A stretch of DNA of 64,000 nucleotides. Origin: Baylisascaris procyonis (taxonomy: Eukaryota > Nematoda > Chromadorea > Rhabditida > Ascarididae). This document shows, in pieces, positions 37,011-50,914 of the stretch (position 1 is the stretch's first letter; the number at the start of each line of letters is the position of its first letter). Below the pieces are notes generated by a model that worked only from the letters and a program-made list of their open reading frames with translations, did not search any database and was not told the origin of the DNA. The translations under genes and the position numbers were made by a program. The DNA lies in NCBI GenBank assembly GCA_037389465.1, contig JAZARR010000230.1:1736001-1800000 (forward strand), given 5' to 3'.

Positions 37011-39354
37011 AACCCAATCATTCCCTTTATATAAGATGCAAGTAAAGGTGATATCAATATTACATTGATAAGTTTATCTGCAATACTAGTAATCGACTGT
37101 ATGGAAATAGTTTTTTTTTTAACTGTTAGCTTATAGAAGGCAGTTAAACATTCAGCGAGGTGCTATACCGCTCTTTCTATCTGTTTTATAAATTGGCCGC
37201 CTATTTGATTGAATTACGGAAAACGACTATTACAGATCTTACCGTTACGCATCCATACTCAAAATGAATACTTTATGATGAAAATGATTGATTGTTTTCA
37301 TCCATACATTAATTCTTTGCTTTTCACTTCCTTCAATATAAAGTGAAGTGAAATTGACAGCAAGAAAAATGACATTTCCGCTCATTTGTAATCCAGTCAA
37401 TTGCGCCACCGATCTTCAAACGCCATAGTTCGCTCGGAAGCATTCCCACTTTTATAGTCTATAGAATCAAATAAGCGCATCATTTCCTTATGCAACCTCT
37501 TATGCTTTCCTCTACGTTCAGTGTGTTTAAATTCATAAAATCTTCGGCACGATCTCTTAAAAAACCCATATCGCGATTAATTAAAGTTTGTGTAAATAAG
37601 TTGTGATGAAGAATTCCTATGTAAAATGAATCTGTTTATTGCCATTGATGTTTTAAGAATTTTCCTTTCTTAATTTAAGTATTTGACTAAGGTGGTGATA
37701 CAGTTCCCACTAGCTGTGAAATAACATTGTGAATAGAGCAATAGTAGATTCCTTTCCACATATTCATTTCCATTTTCGATATTTCCCATCGCCAAGAATT
37801 CTCCAAATTATTGTACATTCTAGTGATCAATCATCCATTTTTTTCCCACAAATATTTTTTAAAATCGTTCACCTCACTATGTCTTTAAAATTTCTTATAT
37901 TTATTTGATAAATTCAATATGGAAATCTTTTTGCATTCTTCATCATATTATATTCTTATATTATAATCAGATTATTATATAATAGTGTAACTAACTTTTT
38001 AGTGTAATAATTTATTGCACAACTATTACTGCAATGAAGTGAGCACAATTATTGGTTTCTAGAAAGAAGGATTGAAGTATGAAATAACTAGTGGCTAAGT
38101 TTGTTTACTCATATAAGTAAACGTCTAAGTTGATCAGATAGCTGCATAAAGTAACGAGAATTGTGTTTGTGTCGAGAGTGTGTGATATTAATGGACATAG
38201 CACGGCTAGGCTGATTGCATTTGCGGTTATGCGAACGGGTCGTGCCATCAAAGAGCCTCTTCGTCGTTCCTAACGAATTTAAAAGCGCCTCATCTGGGCT
38301 ATTGCCATCTAAGCCGCTGCAGTCTCATAATATTGAAGAGCCTCTTTGCTATTTTCACACAATATTATACATATTTTTGAGAGATACTATAAATAGTATT
38401 ATGAAGTAATGGGAATCCATCAAAAATATGCAAAGCAACTAAATGAACGACGTTGTGTTTGGTAGATTAAGAAATATGCAGATTTGTTTACAAATCGAGC
38501 AGTCAATTCGATCTTTCCTAAATGAAATCAAATCAGATATGCAAATTCATTTGCTAAACTGGTGAAGAAAACTCACTTGATTGAATATTAATTCAATATG
38601 AATTTTAGTGGGATGATGGATAAATACATGAACATATACAATTGTTATACTTTGAATACTTCTATAAAAAAGAGCTGTTGACTAGGATAGCTTAAAAGAG
38701 TGACGAGCACAGAAAAATTTTAGGTGAGTATGCTTGCGTATAGCGTTGAATTTCTTTTTCTTAAAAAATTCCAATTTTACGAATTTTTATGTTTCGTCGA
38801 AAGCTTATACGAACATATCAGGAGTATGCTACATCCCTTCTTCGTCTTTTCCTCTCTTCCTCTTCACTGCCTCCCATCACATCCGCCGTTGATCTGTTTA
38901 GTTGAAAATATTAAAATTTGCCTCAGACTGCTAATATTTTCTTTTATATCTCAGAGGCGTTGGTTAAATTTGCATCATTTCAAGGGTGGCCGATTTAATA
39001 TGATGTTCATTTTTTTATCACTTATTCTAAATATAAAATTTACATTGTAGGAAATTGTTGATAAATTGATATCGAAATCTTAAACAATGCCAACTCCGAC
39101 TGAACATTACATAAAGTGAACTCTGTTCACATCCTATGATATAATATTTGATGATTGCACTAGAATGCCATGATGTCATAGAGGTCACTAAGACCATAAA
39201 AGTTTATTATCGATTGTTATTGAGGGGTATTATTTAGAAACAAACTATTCTTAAGCTACAATTTTTCATGTAGTTAATGAAGAAGGGAATTCGTTTTCTG
39301 CGAATCTGTGGTGTCCTAAGTTGTATTGTGATTTTCAATATCCAACGAATATAT

Positions 39355-39734
39355 TTATTGAAATGTCGCTATGGGATAGGCAAATTTCCGCAGAAATATG
39401 TCTGCTTCATGTCTTTTGTGACGTGAAGTGACTGACTGATTGCTAGCGATAGCGTGCAGATGGCTGGCTGATAGGAAGTGCATATTTGTCAATAGGATGC
39501 TTTCGCTTTTGGGTAGCGCTAACCGTCTGGAGGAGTCATGAGTGAGAAACCGAATCCCAGTGTCCGTATGTAGATCTAATGAGAATACAACGGAGGCGGA
39601 GCAACGTATAATTTGGGCCACTTTGCGCGCGTGTCGATGTCTCACTTTTGCGGTTGAGAAGCAACGCATATTGTTGGAGTGGGCTAAGAGTAGCAACGTT
39701 CACTAAGACCAGAGGTTGAATACAAAGGTGCGAA
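39355..39734 (+). promoter_or_regulatory. G+C-rich putative promoter/5' leader upstream of the 39735 exon
   Basis: This ~380-base stretch has markedly higher G+C than the DNA on its left and runs directly into the exon. It contains short upstream ORFs at 39538-39573 (11 codons plus stop) and 39579-39611 (10 codons plus stop). The minus strand is open here as well, over 39355-39696 and 39536-39892, but those products resemble nothing known and are probably by-products of the G+C content. No TATA box is evident. Where transcription starts is unknown. Confidence 0.4.
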
Positions 39735-39963
39735 ATGATGCAATATCGAGGCCCAAATCCACCTCGAATTGTTATAGAACGGGCAGGCACAAGCGTCGAT
39801 TCGGATTCTGACGCGATGGATGACGATGAACGACGGCCGCCCGCTGCTCGTATGGGACGTCGATTCACGCTAAATCCGCTGATATTTGCCAAGGAGGAAC
39901 AAGAAGCACGTCGACAGTCTCTCGCGCAATTAAAACTCTCCTACTATCCGAGGAATGCACATC
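39735..39963 (+). CDS. First coding exon of an unrecognised gene (5' partial)
   Basis: A G+C-rich open frame starts with two ATG codons after an in-frame TGA at 39717-39719. It encodes 76 residues and ends in phase 1 at a canonical donor (GTGAGT) at 39964. Residues 1-20 are MMQYRGPNPPRIVIERAGTS. Next comes an acidic Ser/Asp stretch (VDSDSDAMDDDERR), then a basic segment with RRFTLNPLIFAKEE at about 42-55, and the exon closes with ARRQSLAQLKLSYYPRNAH. There is no signal peptide or membrane segment. It looks like a cytosolic N-terminal tail with possible basophilic phosphosites (RRFT, RRQS). Codon content differs sharply from the AT-rich surroundings, and the longer antisense frames over it look like shadows. 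I do not recognise the family. The second exon was not located with confidence; the gene should continue on the plus strand. Confidence 0.75.
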
Positions 39964-41767
39964 GTGAGTTGTTCTTTTTGTTTTTAAATTCATGAAAACT
40001 TTTTCCTCCAAAGAACTTTTTTTTTTCCTTTTTATTCTCTTCATTTGTTATTTATTTATTTGCATTTCTCGGTTGATATGCTAGAATTTCATGTATTCAC
40101 TGCTAATTGGACTATAATTGAATTGGATGGAAGTTTAAAGCTTACAAAATCGCGCGCATTTAGATTTTTTTTTACATTTTCGTTTGATTCCACTTATATT
40201 CACTTCTTTATAATTGTTTTCATCTTTGCATCCGTAGTGATACTTCTTCAGATTAAAAAACCTAGTTATTATATTTAATTTCCGTTTAAATTAAATATCT
40301 GACGAAGGCGTGCTTAATTTTCACTTTATATTAAAGGCCTAATTTTGTATTGCAAGAAGAAAGTAGTATCGATTGCAATACATTGCAAGCCGATTGCATT
40401 TTATTTATTATACCGATGAAAGTAGAAATAACGGTAGTACTAATAGAATAAATAACAATGAGAATAATAACAGTAATGCAGGCAATAATAATAGTTTTTA
40501 CCTTGATAAAAATCGCCTTATTGTCTATATAAGGACAATGAAATTGAGTAAAGGCATCGCTTAATTTTCTTTTGTTTTTTCTTGATGGAGAGGGATTGAT
40601 AGTCATGAATAATATTTAGTGAAAATATGAATGACTATTGTCTCAATGGTTTCATAGTTTAATGAATATCAGAGACTAAGCATTTATGATAAACTGCCAT
40701 CTTTGAGCTTCCGCTTTTCTTTTCAAAAAAAAGAAGTTAATTTCTGTTCTCTAATAAAAATGCGCTCAAATTTCGGAAATGCTTCTGTTACGATGTGGCT
40801 TTTATTTGATGTTATATGGTAGTATCAATTTAAAAAAATGTTATTTACGAGGTTCAATAGGAATGGAAGCATCATTTGCTGGAGGGTTTTGAGAAAAAAA
40901 TAAAGAACGAAAAACGTAAACTTTTTTTTATTGAAGTAATTTGTCGTTGATATATGTGTTACCATTGTTGAATGATAATTTGCTAGTTGAAATAAGCGTT
41001 CGCCTATATACACATTATGGGACGCTCAAATAATACTTTCGAGAACGGCTATCGTTTGATTAGAATTCGATATTTTCCACTTCTATCATCTAGCATGTAT
41101 GCATTAAACCCCGTCTATTACACCAGCCTTTCCATCCTTCGTTCTGGAAAAAATTATTCCCGCATAGAGTACTAACGCTTATATATGGCACGAGCGATGA
41201 GTAGATGAAGAAAAAAAAAGAATAACCGCTAAAATGTTAACGTTTACTGCAATGTTGACGTTGATTTTAGCAATTTAAATTTCAATTATTGTAACTTTTT
41301 TTTTTTTTCAAAATTGGTATTAATGCGTTATTTATTTAAGCGGTTTCTATACTAATAAAAAGAAAATATTTAAATAAGATAATTAACTAGGAGATATGAG
41401 AAAATAGAAAGCGGTAACAAAATCAATCCCTGAACTTCTATAGAGGAAGAAAAAGATTGATTAATGAATGTTTGAAATAAGGAGAACATTATTGACCATC
41501 TCAAAAAGGACAGAGAATAACGATAGGCATTTAGCTGGGAATAGAAAAAAAGAGAGATTAGTGTACGTCTAGTGATGTGCAAAAATATTTATGAATGTCT
41601 GATAGGTGGGAAAATATTGAGGACATTTTTAAAGAATTGCAACTAAGCTAATAAATGTTACAGAAAGACAGAAGCGACCGCGATGCCTCAGTTTCCGTTT
41701 TTTTTTTTTTTTTAGATTCGAATACCACACTACCAATATTTTTTGAAAAGATATTTCACTGTTGAAT

Positions 41768-42112
41768 TTATATTGTAATATATTGCAAGATATTGTAACA
41801 TATTGCAATATTGCAATAAAATATGAGAAAAATGTTTCAATTTCAGTTAAAAAATATCTTTAAAAAACTAGAGAATACCAATTTTTACTAGTCATAAAAT
41901 TCACACCGTTAATACGATAGATAAGGAAGAGAAAAATGCAAAGATTAAGAGCGTGAATCGAACTTTAGTTTTTCGATAACGGTGATGAGGATAAAGTTGC
42001 TTTGAACTATGATTATGTGAATGGAAATTGCAACGCTATATTGCAATTGCAAATTGCAGATATTGGTTGCAATCTAGATTTTAAGAAGTAAAACAAATAT
42101 TGCAATATTTCA
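41768..42112. repeat. ATTGCAA-rich cluster
   Basis: Tandem-like blocks (TATTGTAATATATTGCAAGA, TATTGTAACATATTGCAA, TATTGCAATAAAAT) at 41768-41822 are followed by further ATTGCAAT palindromes at 42030-42110. This could be a simple-sequence bias or a cluster of binding sites. Confidence 0.4.
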
Positions 42113-42401
42113 AATGGAATCCTAGGAATTCGACTCCCAATCGGAAATACCCCTTCGCTTTGAGAGGAATGCGAATTTTTGCATCATTGATTGAAATATG
42201 CAGACGATAATTGCGAACGTTTTCTTCATCTTATTTCTACTTTAAGCCTATTTTTTTATTTAAACGTTGAAAAAAATTTTAGCGCTATTTTGAATCTTAA
42301 TTCGATTGATAGACTCTTTTTAAAGGATATAAAGTTATTTGAAGTGTCGAAAAAAACTGCATGCTCAGTAATCCTTCTCTCTGTGTCTCCCTGTTTCTCT
42401 C

Positions 42402-42414
42402 TGACCCCCCCCCC
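42402..42414. repeat. Poly-C run (~13)
   Basis: A C run follows a CT-rich stretch from about 42375. Confidence 0.8.
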
Positions 42415-45400
42415 CGCATTGTTTCCAATTTTTCACATTTCACGGATGAAAATCCAATAATTTCAAGGCTTTATCAAAAGGTCTACGATGCATATTTCTT
42501 AAATAAGTCATTCTATGAAATTTGCATAATCTGTTCAGTAGATGAGCGACATTGTAGATTTGTTATTAAGAAATCGCTGGGAAAAGATGTCAATTTTTGA
42601 CGATTTCCGAATTGAGAAGTGGCGTAAATCATGACGCCTATGTACTTCTGTTATTTATGTGTAATCTCCGTTAGCCGATGAGATATGCCAGTCGGCTGGC
42701 ATTATTTTACCTTTTATGATCGACAGCTTCTTATTTCGTTCAAGTCGTTTTCCACTTCACTTTCATTTCTCATTAGTCATCCATACGTCTATATGCTTTT
42801 TTCATTTATTCGAGTGTTTTTTTTTAAATTTTTTTTTTTTGAAGGTGTCTATCTCATCATTTCCATATTCATTTTTTAGAACCCTGTCAAACGTCGTCGT
42901 CGTTAATCAGTCATTTGAGTGGAATTTAATTTTTTTTTCAACCTCATAAAATTCATACTATTTTGCATATGCGATTTTTTTCACTTACGTTCACTAATAT
43001 AAATAGAATCGCAGATTGAAAAATCCTTGAAAAAGACGACCTGAGAGCGATTATGATATGAAGAAAACATCGATTTTAGGAAAAGTTGTGGACAATAAGC
43101 ACATAGTAAAAAAACGATTTTGCATTTTTCTCCATGGAAAGCGTCCAAAGTGAAGTGATTTAAATTATAAAAGTAAGGTTGTCATTGAAACGAAGAATGT
43201 GTGAAAAGAAAGGAGGAGAAAGAAGGGCACCCGAACGCAGAAGTATTAAATGAGTTGTTTTATTTAACAATCATTCCTCAAGGATAAAAGAAAAATGTTT
43301 GCAAATTGCTTTCTTCAATTTTTTTCAAAACGAAATATTAGCAAGCTTGAAACAATTCTAGAAAAGAGGCAATAAATGAAGTTATCTACAACAATGTAGA
43401 TAATGGGGGCAGGGGGTTGGGGAATTCTTAGCGAATATTTATGACAAACCAACATTGATCTCATGCATTTTCAGGAGGATTCGAAAAAGAGTAAGGGTTT
43501 AGAGGGTGAACATATATTAATGTATTTGAGCAATGTGTCTGATTCACCTTCGTTTCTTTCTTCCTCTCATCTCTTTCACTCTATTTTCTGCAGCGTTTTA
43601 CCCTCACGGGTAGAAAGATTTTTAAACTTCAAGGTCCTCATTTTCCGTTCAGTGACACTCGTTTTGACACTTTTCTATCTTTTGTAAAAAAAAAATGGAA
43701 AAATATAAAACAATTACCGAGAGTAGGACTCATTGCGGACTTTCATATTATTTCACTCGGTAATTGCTGGAATTCGGTAAATTTTGATCAAATTTAACTA
43801 TAAAAGAAGAGTGAATTAGCTTATTGATAAGCATGAAATATTGACGGTAATCATAGTAAATAATAGTTGCTATATAATTTGAACGTTTCGAATTATATTT
43901 TTCAACTAAGAAATTTTGTCTAGTTTATCGAAGATTTACTCATAGCTTTCTATTCGCCTATCAGCGTTATGAGCGTATCCAACCAAGCGCCCAATATATC
44001 GCTCTAGCTTTATTTTTTGTGTGTCTTTTTTTTGCTTCTAAATATTAATGGTACACGTTAAGTGTATGTGAAAGTAGTATTAAAATCCCGTAGCCGATAA
44101 ATTCGTCCATTACAAGCGAACGAAATGTTTTGTCCGAGTTGAGGCAAAATTTTATGTCCGATGAAATAGAAATAGATTACCAGTAATTAATTATGAGTAT
44201 CCCAACGAAAACTTTTTATCTATTAGAGATTGAGGTGAATTCAATTTGGTCAACCTTTATTGGTATTTTTATTATTGTTCAGTAATTTCTAACATTTACC
44301 AATGGATATTGATATGGCTTAATTTTTCGATATATTTCTAATTTAGTATAATTACTATTGATAAAATTTCTATTATTTCGATTTTTGTTGTTGAATTTCT
44401 CATTCAAATCTATCAATTAAGAGGGTTTCTTTCTTTTTGAGGTGTATTAAAAATGCTATCAGTATCAAAAAATGTTGTTGAATGATTTTATTTTTTGTTT
44501 TTTGAAATGAACCCTCATTGATGGAAAACCATTTTTTTTTTTTTTTTTGAAGAGCATTTTGAATTTTTGTTCCTGAATTCTTAAACGAATGTAAAAAACT
44601 TTAATAAGTGTATGTCCTTACGGTTTTTTGTTTTTGTTTGTTTTTTTTTTTTTTTTGTTGAAAAATATCGTTTCGAAAATATTAGGGAAGCAGATAAGAA
44701 CAGTTCACTTACGTGATATATAGTATTCATTGCGATTTTAGTTTTTTTTTGAATTAAAAAAATTATCCCTTATATTTTAGTTCAAAACATTTTAAATATT
44801 GCACTCTGGCCTAGTAAACGAACGTTCTAAAATTTCCACACAATTTGATTTCAATGAATTTTTTTTCGCATTGCATTGCATTCCATACAACTCAAGCTTA
44901 ATTTTAACGCGCAACCCGAGAGACCCCATTTCTGTAGATTAAAACGTACTCATGACTATTGGACAACGCTTATCGATGCTGCAACTTTAGTGTGCTTATT
45001 GCTACCGAATCGACTTGCCCATTTTGCAAGCCAGTGAAAATCACTACGAATAGAGAATGTAATATCACATTACAAAAGCAGTTTCATTGATTGATATTTT
45101 TGTTCGATTGCATCCATATAGAATTAGAACAATGATGTGAAATAGTATACTGAAATGGAGCAATTACAGTAGTTTTGCCTCAATTGCTTATGATTAGATG
45201 GTACTCTTAAATTTCATTGAATATGAATGCAAGTCTTGAATTACATATAGATGATAGCCATTAGTACTAATGAACATTGGTTGCCATTAATGAAATTAGG
45301 GAACCCATTCAACTTTGAGAGCATTGTGAAAAAAAAAAGAAGAAAGAAATCCATCGAAATCGAATTTAATGAATTCTCTTTTATTTGTCATTCACCGCAT

Positions 45401-45962
45401 TTTATATAAATCTCTTGCATTAAATTCGATGCGATTTAACATCGATAAGAAATTGAAAGCGATGTTTCGTTCCCAGGTCTATGCCACAATCGAAAGATTC
45501 TCGGAGATGGAACAAAGATCGAACATCTTTAGAATGACAATTCTGCCATCACTTAGAGAAACATTTGCCCAGAGGTCGTTATTTGTTGTTATTACTGTAT
45601 TATTGTAAATGGCATTAATATGCGACAGAGGGGGAATTGCACCACAGAATCGGGCTGATAATGTATGTAATAGGGGGCGATGGACTATTTTCACCAATGG
45701 AAATACCGGCGAGAAAGCCAAAAAGCGATTTTTGCCGAGGAAGGGTCTGAGTTGAATGTAATTTGGCTTGAAGGGATACTGCAGAAAAAATCAGAAAAGA
45801 ATTTGCTACGTGATATGAACCCATCAAAAAGCGGTTTGACATGGATGGGGTGTTGAGAACAGCCAATGAAAATATCAAGGGAATAAAGGATAAAATAACA
45901 TTTAACGAGGGCTTACATAAGATTAGGTTGTTAGAGCACTTTCTTTGTGCGAATTACTCGTC

Positions 45963-45964
<2 letters not shown>

Positions 45965-46049
<85 letters not shown>
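45965..46049. repeat. (TA)n microsatellite, ~42 units
   Basis: Uninterrupted alternating TA of about 85 bases. The plus-strand frame entering it (from 45841) ends as Tyr/Ile repeats and is not taken as a gene. Confidence 0.97.
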
Positions 46050-46051
<2 letters not shown>

Positions 46052-46440
46052 ACAGTTGAATCCTCTCAAAAGCTATTAGCAAAACATAGTTGTTGTTATG
46101 CGTGAAGGTGTGAAGAGGGTATTATTTACATGCTATAATAGTTAGGTATATTAAAAATAGATGCGATTTCTTAAAATTGAATAGGAAAATGGGATGGCCC
46201 TTTTTCACTTCTTTCTTCATCTAAGGGTTCGGAATTTATTGATTTTCTTTTATTTACAGCAATAATTTGCATAAACAACCCCTTAAAAACAAAATCAGAA
46301 AATTGCTCTAAGCAAGCAAATATTTAATATTTTTAAAGCAAATATTTTATATAAAACTAACCCAAAATTAATCTAATTTCTCATTTATTTTCCATCTTTC
46401 GCCTTTCTATTGGAGTTTTGCTTAGATTAGTTTTTTTAGC

Positions 46441-46480
46441 TGAAGTGATGATTCGATCATTCATAATTGCAGTCACTTCA
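46441..46480. repeat. Small stem-loop TGAAGTGA...TCACTTCA
   Basis: Perfect 8 bp arms at 46441-46448 and 46473-46480 surround a 24-base loop that contains ATGATTCGATCAT. The arm CTGAAGTGAT is shared with the larger stem-loop at 1926-2031. Confidence 0.45.
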
Positions 46481-49400
46481 TAAGGCGTTTTCCATCTAGA
46501 ATAAGGGACAAATTAATAGCAAAGAGGCGCAAGGTCTGCAGTGTATTTTTTTTCTTTTTTTTTTTGAATTTGTCCATCTACTCAAGATTTCAATTTTTAG
46601 GCTTTATAATTGATGATCATGTTATCAATTATATTTGCATTTCTCGATTCGTAACCGATATACAAATTCTGTAAAGCGCCGGAAAAGAAAATGGTGATAA
46701 TTGTGCTTTCTTTTCAATTTTGCCAATGCGATTATGAATCAATTTTCGTTTTTCATCCAAATTTTTGCTTCAATTCGTCAACTTTTGTGTATATTCAGGA
46801 GACCGTTACAAATATTATCAATCATTTTATGATGAATGAAAAATATTGTTGCAAAATGTCATTCGCATCTAAAATATCATTTAGGTTTTCAGTTGAAAAT
46901 TTTACAAAATGAAAAAAATTAATTCACCTGGTTCAGTGCAAATGATTGGAGAGTTTATTCAGCGCGTTAAAAAAAAAACTATGAAGTCGATTATAATGCC
47001 ATATTACTTAATACTTAATGATTTTTACTAAGGAGTCCAAAATTTTTGTCGAAACACTGGCAAAAAGTCAACTATGTTAAGAGAAATAACTACATTAAGG
47101 ATCATATCTTTGATTAATGGATATTTTTGTGTGAAGAGATGGTTACTTCCAATAAACACTTTTAAATTGACAATAATAGAAACTGCCAAATCAAAATGTG
47201 ACTGTGAACGAAATTTGAGAGAATTTTTCATCAAAATACATCGATATTTTCATTGGCATATTGTAGTATTGGTGATAATGAAAAAACCCCTTTTTAGAGG
47301 TATTTTTAAGTTTTTTCCTCGTATATTGTAAAGATTATTTACCTAATTCTTCAATTCTTATCAATGATTCTGCTATTTTGAGCTGTGTTGGAGGAAAGGA
47401 CAATACCAAAACTTGGAGAATATCGCCTTTTTTATCTTAAAATTAAATGGATTTGGGAAAAGTTTGACCATATGTGTTTCAAATCATTGAGGCTCAATTA
47501 ACTGTATTTTTTTCATTCGTAAAATTATAGAAATACTCCATGCTTTGATGTATTGTTCTTTAGAGCTTTGTTACTCTAGGGCTTGTATTGCATAACGTAA
47601 TGGAGAAAATTGTGACTTGCGCATAGATAACAAAATTAGATACTAAGTGAACATAATGCTTCTTCTCTTTCTTTCTAAATAATTCCCCTTCTTTTTTTTT
47701 TTAATTTTCTCGTTCCTTCTCCAAATGCTTCACGTTCTTCTTTTTTCTAATAACTTCTCTTCCGTCCTCATGTCTTCGGAACAACATTATTCGATGACCG
47801 GAAAATAGATAATTTTTCGTATTGCCATTGTTAGCAATTTCCTATTTCATATTTCCACCCAAAAAAAAAATACTCATTACCCATCATATTGCATAAAAAT
47901 AATATTTTTCCAGTGAATTTTGCAATGGAATTTGCCTAGTAATGAAATATATAAATTGTTATTGATAATCCTTTTTTCTATCACTTCAAACATTAAAACG
48001 AAACATTTTTACGATTCTTTCTTCTAATATCGTTTATCTGCTGTCGTTATTCGGATAAAAACTTCCAAATGGAAGGAGATCACCTTCATATTTGCTCCAA
48101 AATTGCTCCAAAATTGAAAACTCCAAAATTTAATAAACTCCAAAAGAGAGAGATTTCACGTTCATATTTATAATCATAATTAAGGATGCATCAGTCACTC
48201 TACTGCGTCTCTTAAAATAGTTCCCTTCCTAAAATTAACACTAATATTTGTCATTTTAATAAAAGAGTATCATTTATCTCCCATCTACTCTTCTATGTTT
48301 TCTGCGCCTATTCTCATTGTTATTTACTTATAAAACTGGAAGATTTGACTAATCTTTATAGATGTGAAATGTTCTATAATGTTGTTATAGACGCTTTAAA
48401 AAAGTTGCCGAAGAAAATCCTCCCCCCTAATATAATCACGTCTAAAAATTTTATAAAACTAATATTCGTAGATTTTATTCAAGCTAGAACGACGTTTTTT
48501 TTTTTCTTTTTTGTATGTAATTAAAGATTTCTAATCAATTTAGCGCATTGCTTAATAGTGGGCATAATTGTTTGCATTTGGCTATTCGTAAATAAACAAA
48601 AGCCTAAAAATAATCCATTACAAAGACGAATGGTTTTTAATTGCGATTTAAGATGGGATAGGTTTATTACTAGAAATAATTTCTTAACGCTTATAAAAAT
48701 CGAATCATATCCGATGATTTAAGCGGTTTTTTAACGATTTTGATCAAAAGTATTATTGCGTAAGGTGTAGTATTGCTCGAAATTTGAAAATTTTTTAATG
48801 GCTTTGATTCTTGTTCATTTGGAAGATGAACTTATAACTAAGAGGTGAAAAACTTTATTGACAAATATCTGAAGTATGATTTTCAGCATAAAATTAGGGA
48901 ATCAGTAAACATTTTTTATCTTTCTATTCGGTATACTCGAAATATGGTCAACTTTTTCTTAAATTATGAAGTGTTCTCGATGCATTATTTATCACGTTAT
49001 GCAGAATTTCTAGTTCCTTTTCGATTATTATGGACATCGTAGCAATGAAGGTGATGATTTTCGATGTATCGAGATTCTCAATGAGAACTTTAGTATCTCT
49101 TCCTGATAATATCAGACCATTACTTCATTAAGAACAATTACTTCTAACTGATGTAGAATTCTGCATTGATTTTTTGTAGCAAGTAATGGGCTGTCTATTT
49201 GCATACTTAATTGTTGTCTATCTAGGTGTTTATTTGTTTTATCTATTTGATATGGTTAATTATTTTTCAAATTATGAGAAGTATAAACTGGAGATTTTGC
49301 ACTGACATTCTTTTACTTAACAAATTTCATCCTGGATCGATCACGTTGAGTTTTATTTTCCTTTCGTGATTTATCCTTGAATCACATCCCAATATGATGT

Positions 49401-50772
49401 CTTCTGGATCTATTTCCACTCTCCCGTCCGTCTTTCTCCATTTTCCATGTAAGAAATACCATATTAGATAAGCTTGCTAATCGACTAATTGACATTTCGC
49501 TTTGCAGAAAATATTTTCGGTACTTCTGTTCGCGCATTAAAGATAAATTAGTGATAAAAATATTTTTTGCATGTGTGGAATTTTTCTTCACTTATTGAAG
49601 TCATCTTCAAAATTCGTTAGTTGTTGATGATGTTTTGTAGTTTTTGGAACGTTAAATATCTACTTATCTGTCTCATAGTAAATATCTTCGGCATCTCTAA
49701 GTACCATTTGAGTACCCACTTATGTGCCATCTAATAACGATTCTTAAAGCGTCTGCATTCCCAACAAGGGTTACTTCTATTTGCTTCGGCTTTATTGAAT
49801 ATTTCAAGACGAATGATACGTTTGCAAAACAACTCGTCATGTTGATTCCTAACTTCAGGTTACATATATGTTGTTGCTTTATGACAGATTAGTGCAAAGA
49901 TAAGCAAAGAAATAAGAATTCATCAACTGCTACAAAGGTGATTGCTGCCGAAATGTGATAACTTTTCAAATGAAAGTAATTCGGGAGTTCATGCTTAACA
50001 CTATCTCTCGCCTGCCTTTTTTCTCTCTCTTAATCCTACACAATTAGAAGGAGGTTAGTGGTTAACTTCAAGCCTTCCTAGAAGCAATTTATATTCAATT
50101 TTTAAGCAGCCTGTAAGAAAAATTGAAAAATTCCCTAATATCTGGGGAAAAAAATTGTCCTAGAATCGTTAAATTTACAAAGCTTTCGGCATTTTCCCAA
50201 CGAAATTGAGTGAGTTGCATATTTTGATCGAAGTTAGTTGCAGCCGAATCCTTTTACAAATATAACTTCTGAATTATATCGGAACTTTGTTCACTTTTCT
50301 TTTATACCAAAAAAAAACAATATTTTTTGAAGTACTTGGCCATTGGGCCTTTTGATAATATTGATTATAGTCTAGAAGATCTCTTTTTTTCGTTCATCAT
50401 TCGTGTTTTAGCTTTAATTTCCATATGAATTTTTTTTTGTGCATTATATTAATATTTGGGTAACATTTATTGTAGAAAGATAGGTTTGCATTGCTAGAAG
50501 TATAAGCCTGAAATTTTTAAATTTTAGTTCTTCTATTGTTGAATCGAACTCCCCTCCCCCTTCCCTGCTATCTCCACCTTCAGCTTAAGTTAAAACAATA
50601 TTACGCGACAGTTTTCAATTATATCGAATTTATTTTGCCTAAGATTTAATGTGAACTGTTTTAACATCTCAATGAGTGTCACTTGCTTTGCTCGCATCTT
50701 TCCTGGACTTTTCTTATATTTCAATTTTCCATACTCCACAACAGTTGATTAGAGCGACGATATGACTATGAG

Positions 50773-50844
50773 CCATTTCTAGCTCCCCTGGCCGGACCAT
50801 TTTTAGCTCCTCTGGCTGGGCCATTCCTAGGTTCTCTGATATGT
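50773..50844. repeat. 24 bp tandem repeat, three copies
   Basis: CCATTTCTAGCTCCCCTGGC-type units start at 50773, 50797 and 50821, in exact 24-base register with a few substitutions. The third is the most diverged. Confidence 0.88.
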
Positions 50845-50901
50845 CTAAAGCATGCGTATTTGGTGAGATATATGGTGAAGTTGAGGAACTAATTGTGGTG
50901 T

Positions 50902-50914
50902 GGGGGGGGGGGGG
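50902..50914. repeat. Poly-G run (13)
   Basis: Thirteen consecutive G within a G/T-rich stretch that continues GTGGGGGATGG. Confidence 0.9.

Larger units (their letters stand above)
31560..39354. other. Gene-poor stretch, no supported exon
   Basis: AT-rich sequence holding the G-rich purine tracts, a compound microsatellite and the diverged repeats listed. The plus-strand frame 38215-38409 reads in a balanced way (VVPSKSLFVVPNEFKS) but has no ATG start and contains internal near-repeats of GCCATCAAAGAGCC. No gene is called. Confidence 0.5.

Noticed and set aside
39536..39892. 118-codon minus-strand frame
   Set aside because: It overlaps the 39735 exon in antisense and is explained by the G+C-rich coding bases on the other strand.
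46691..47331. Two plus-strand frames (46691-46912 and 47074-47331) with exon-like edges
   Set aside because: Composition is that of the AT-rich background and no homology is recognisable; splice sites are not distinctive.
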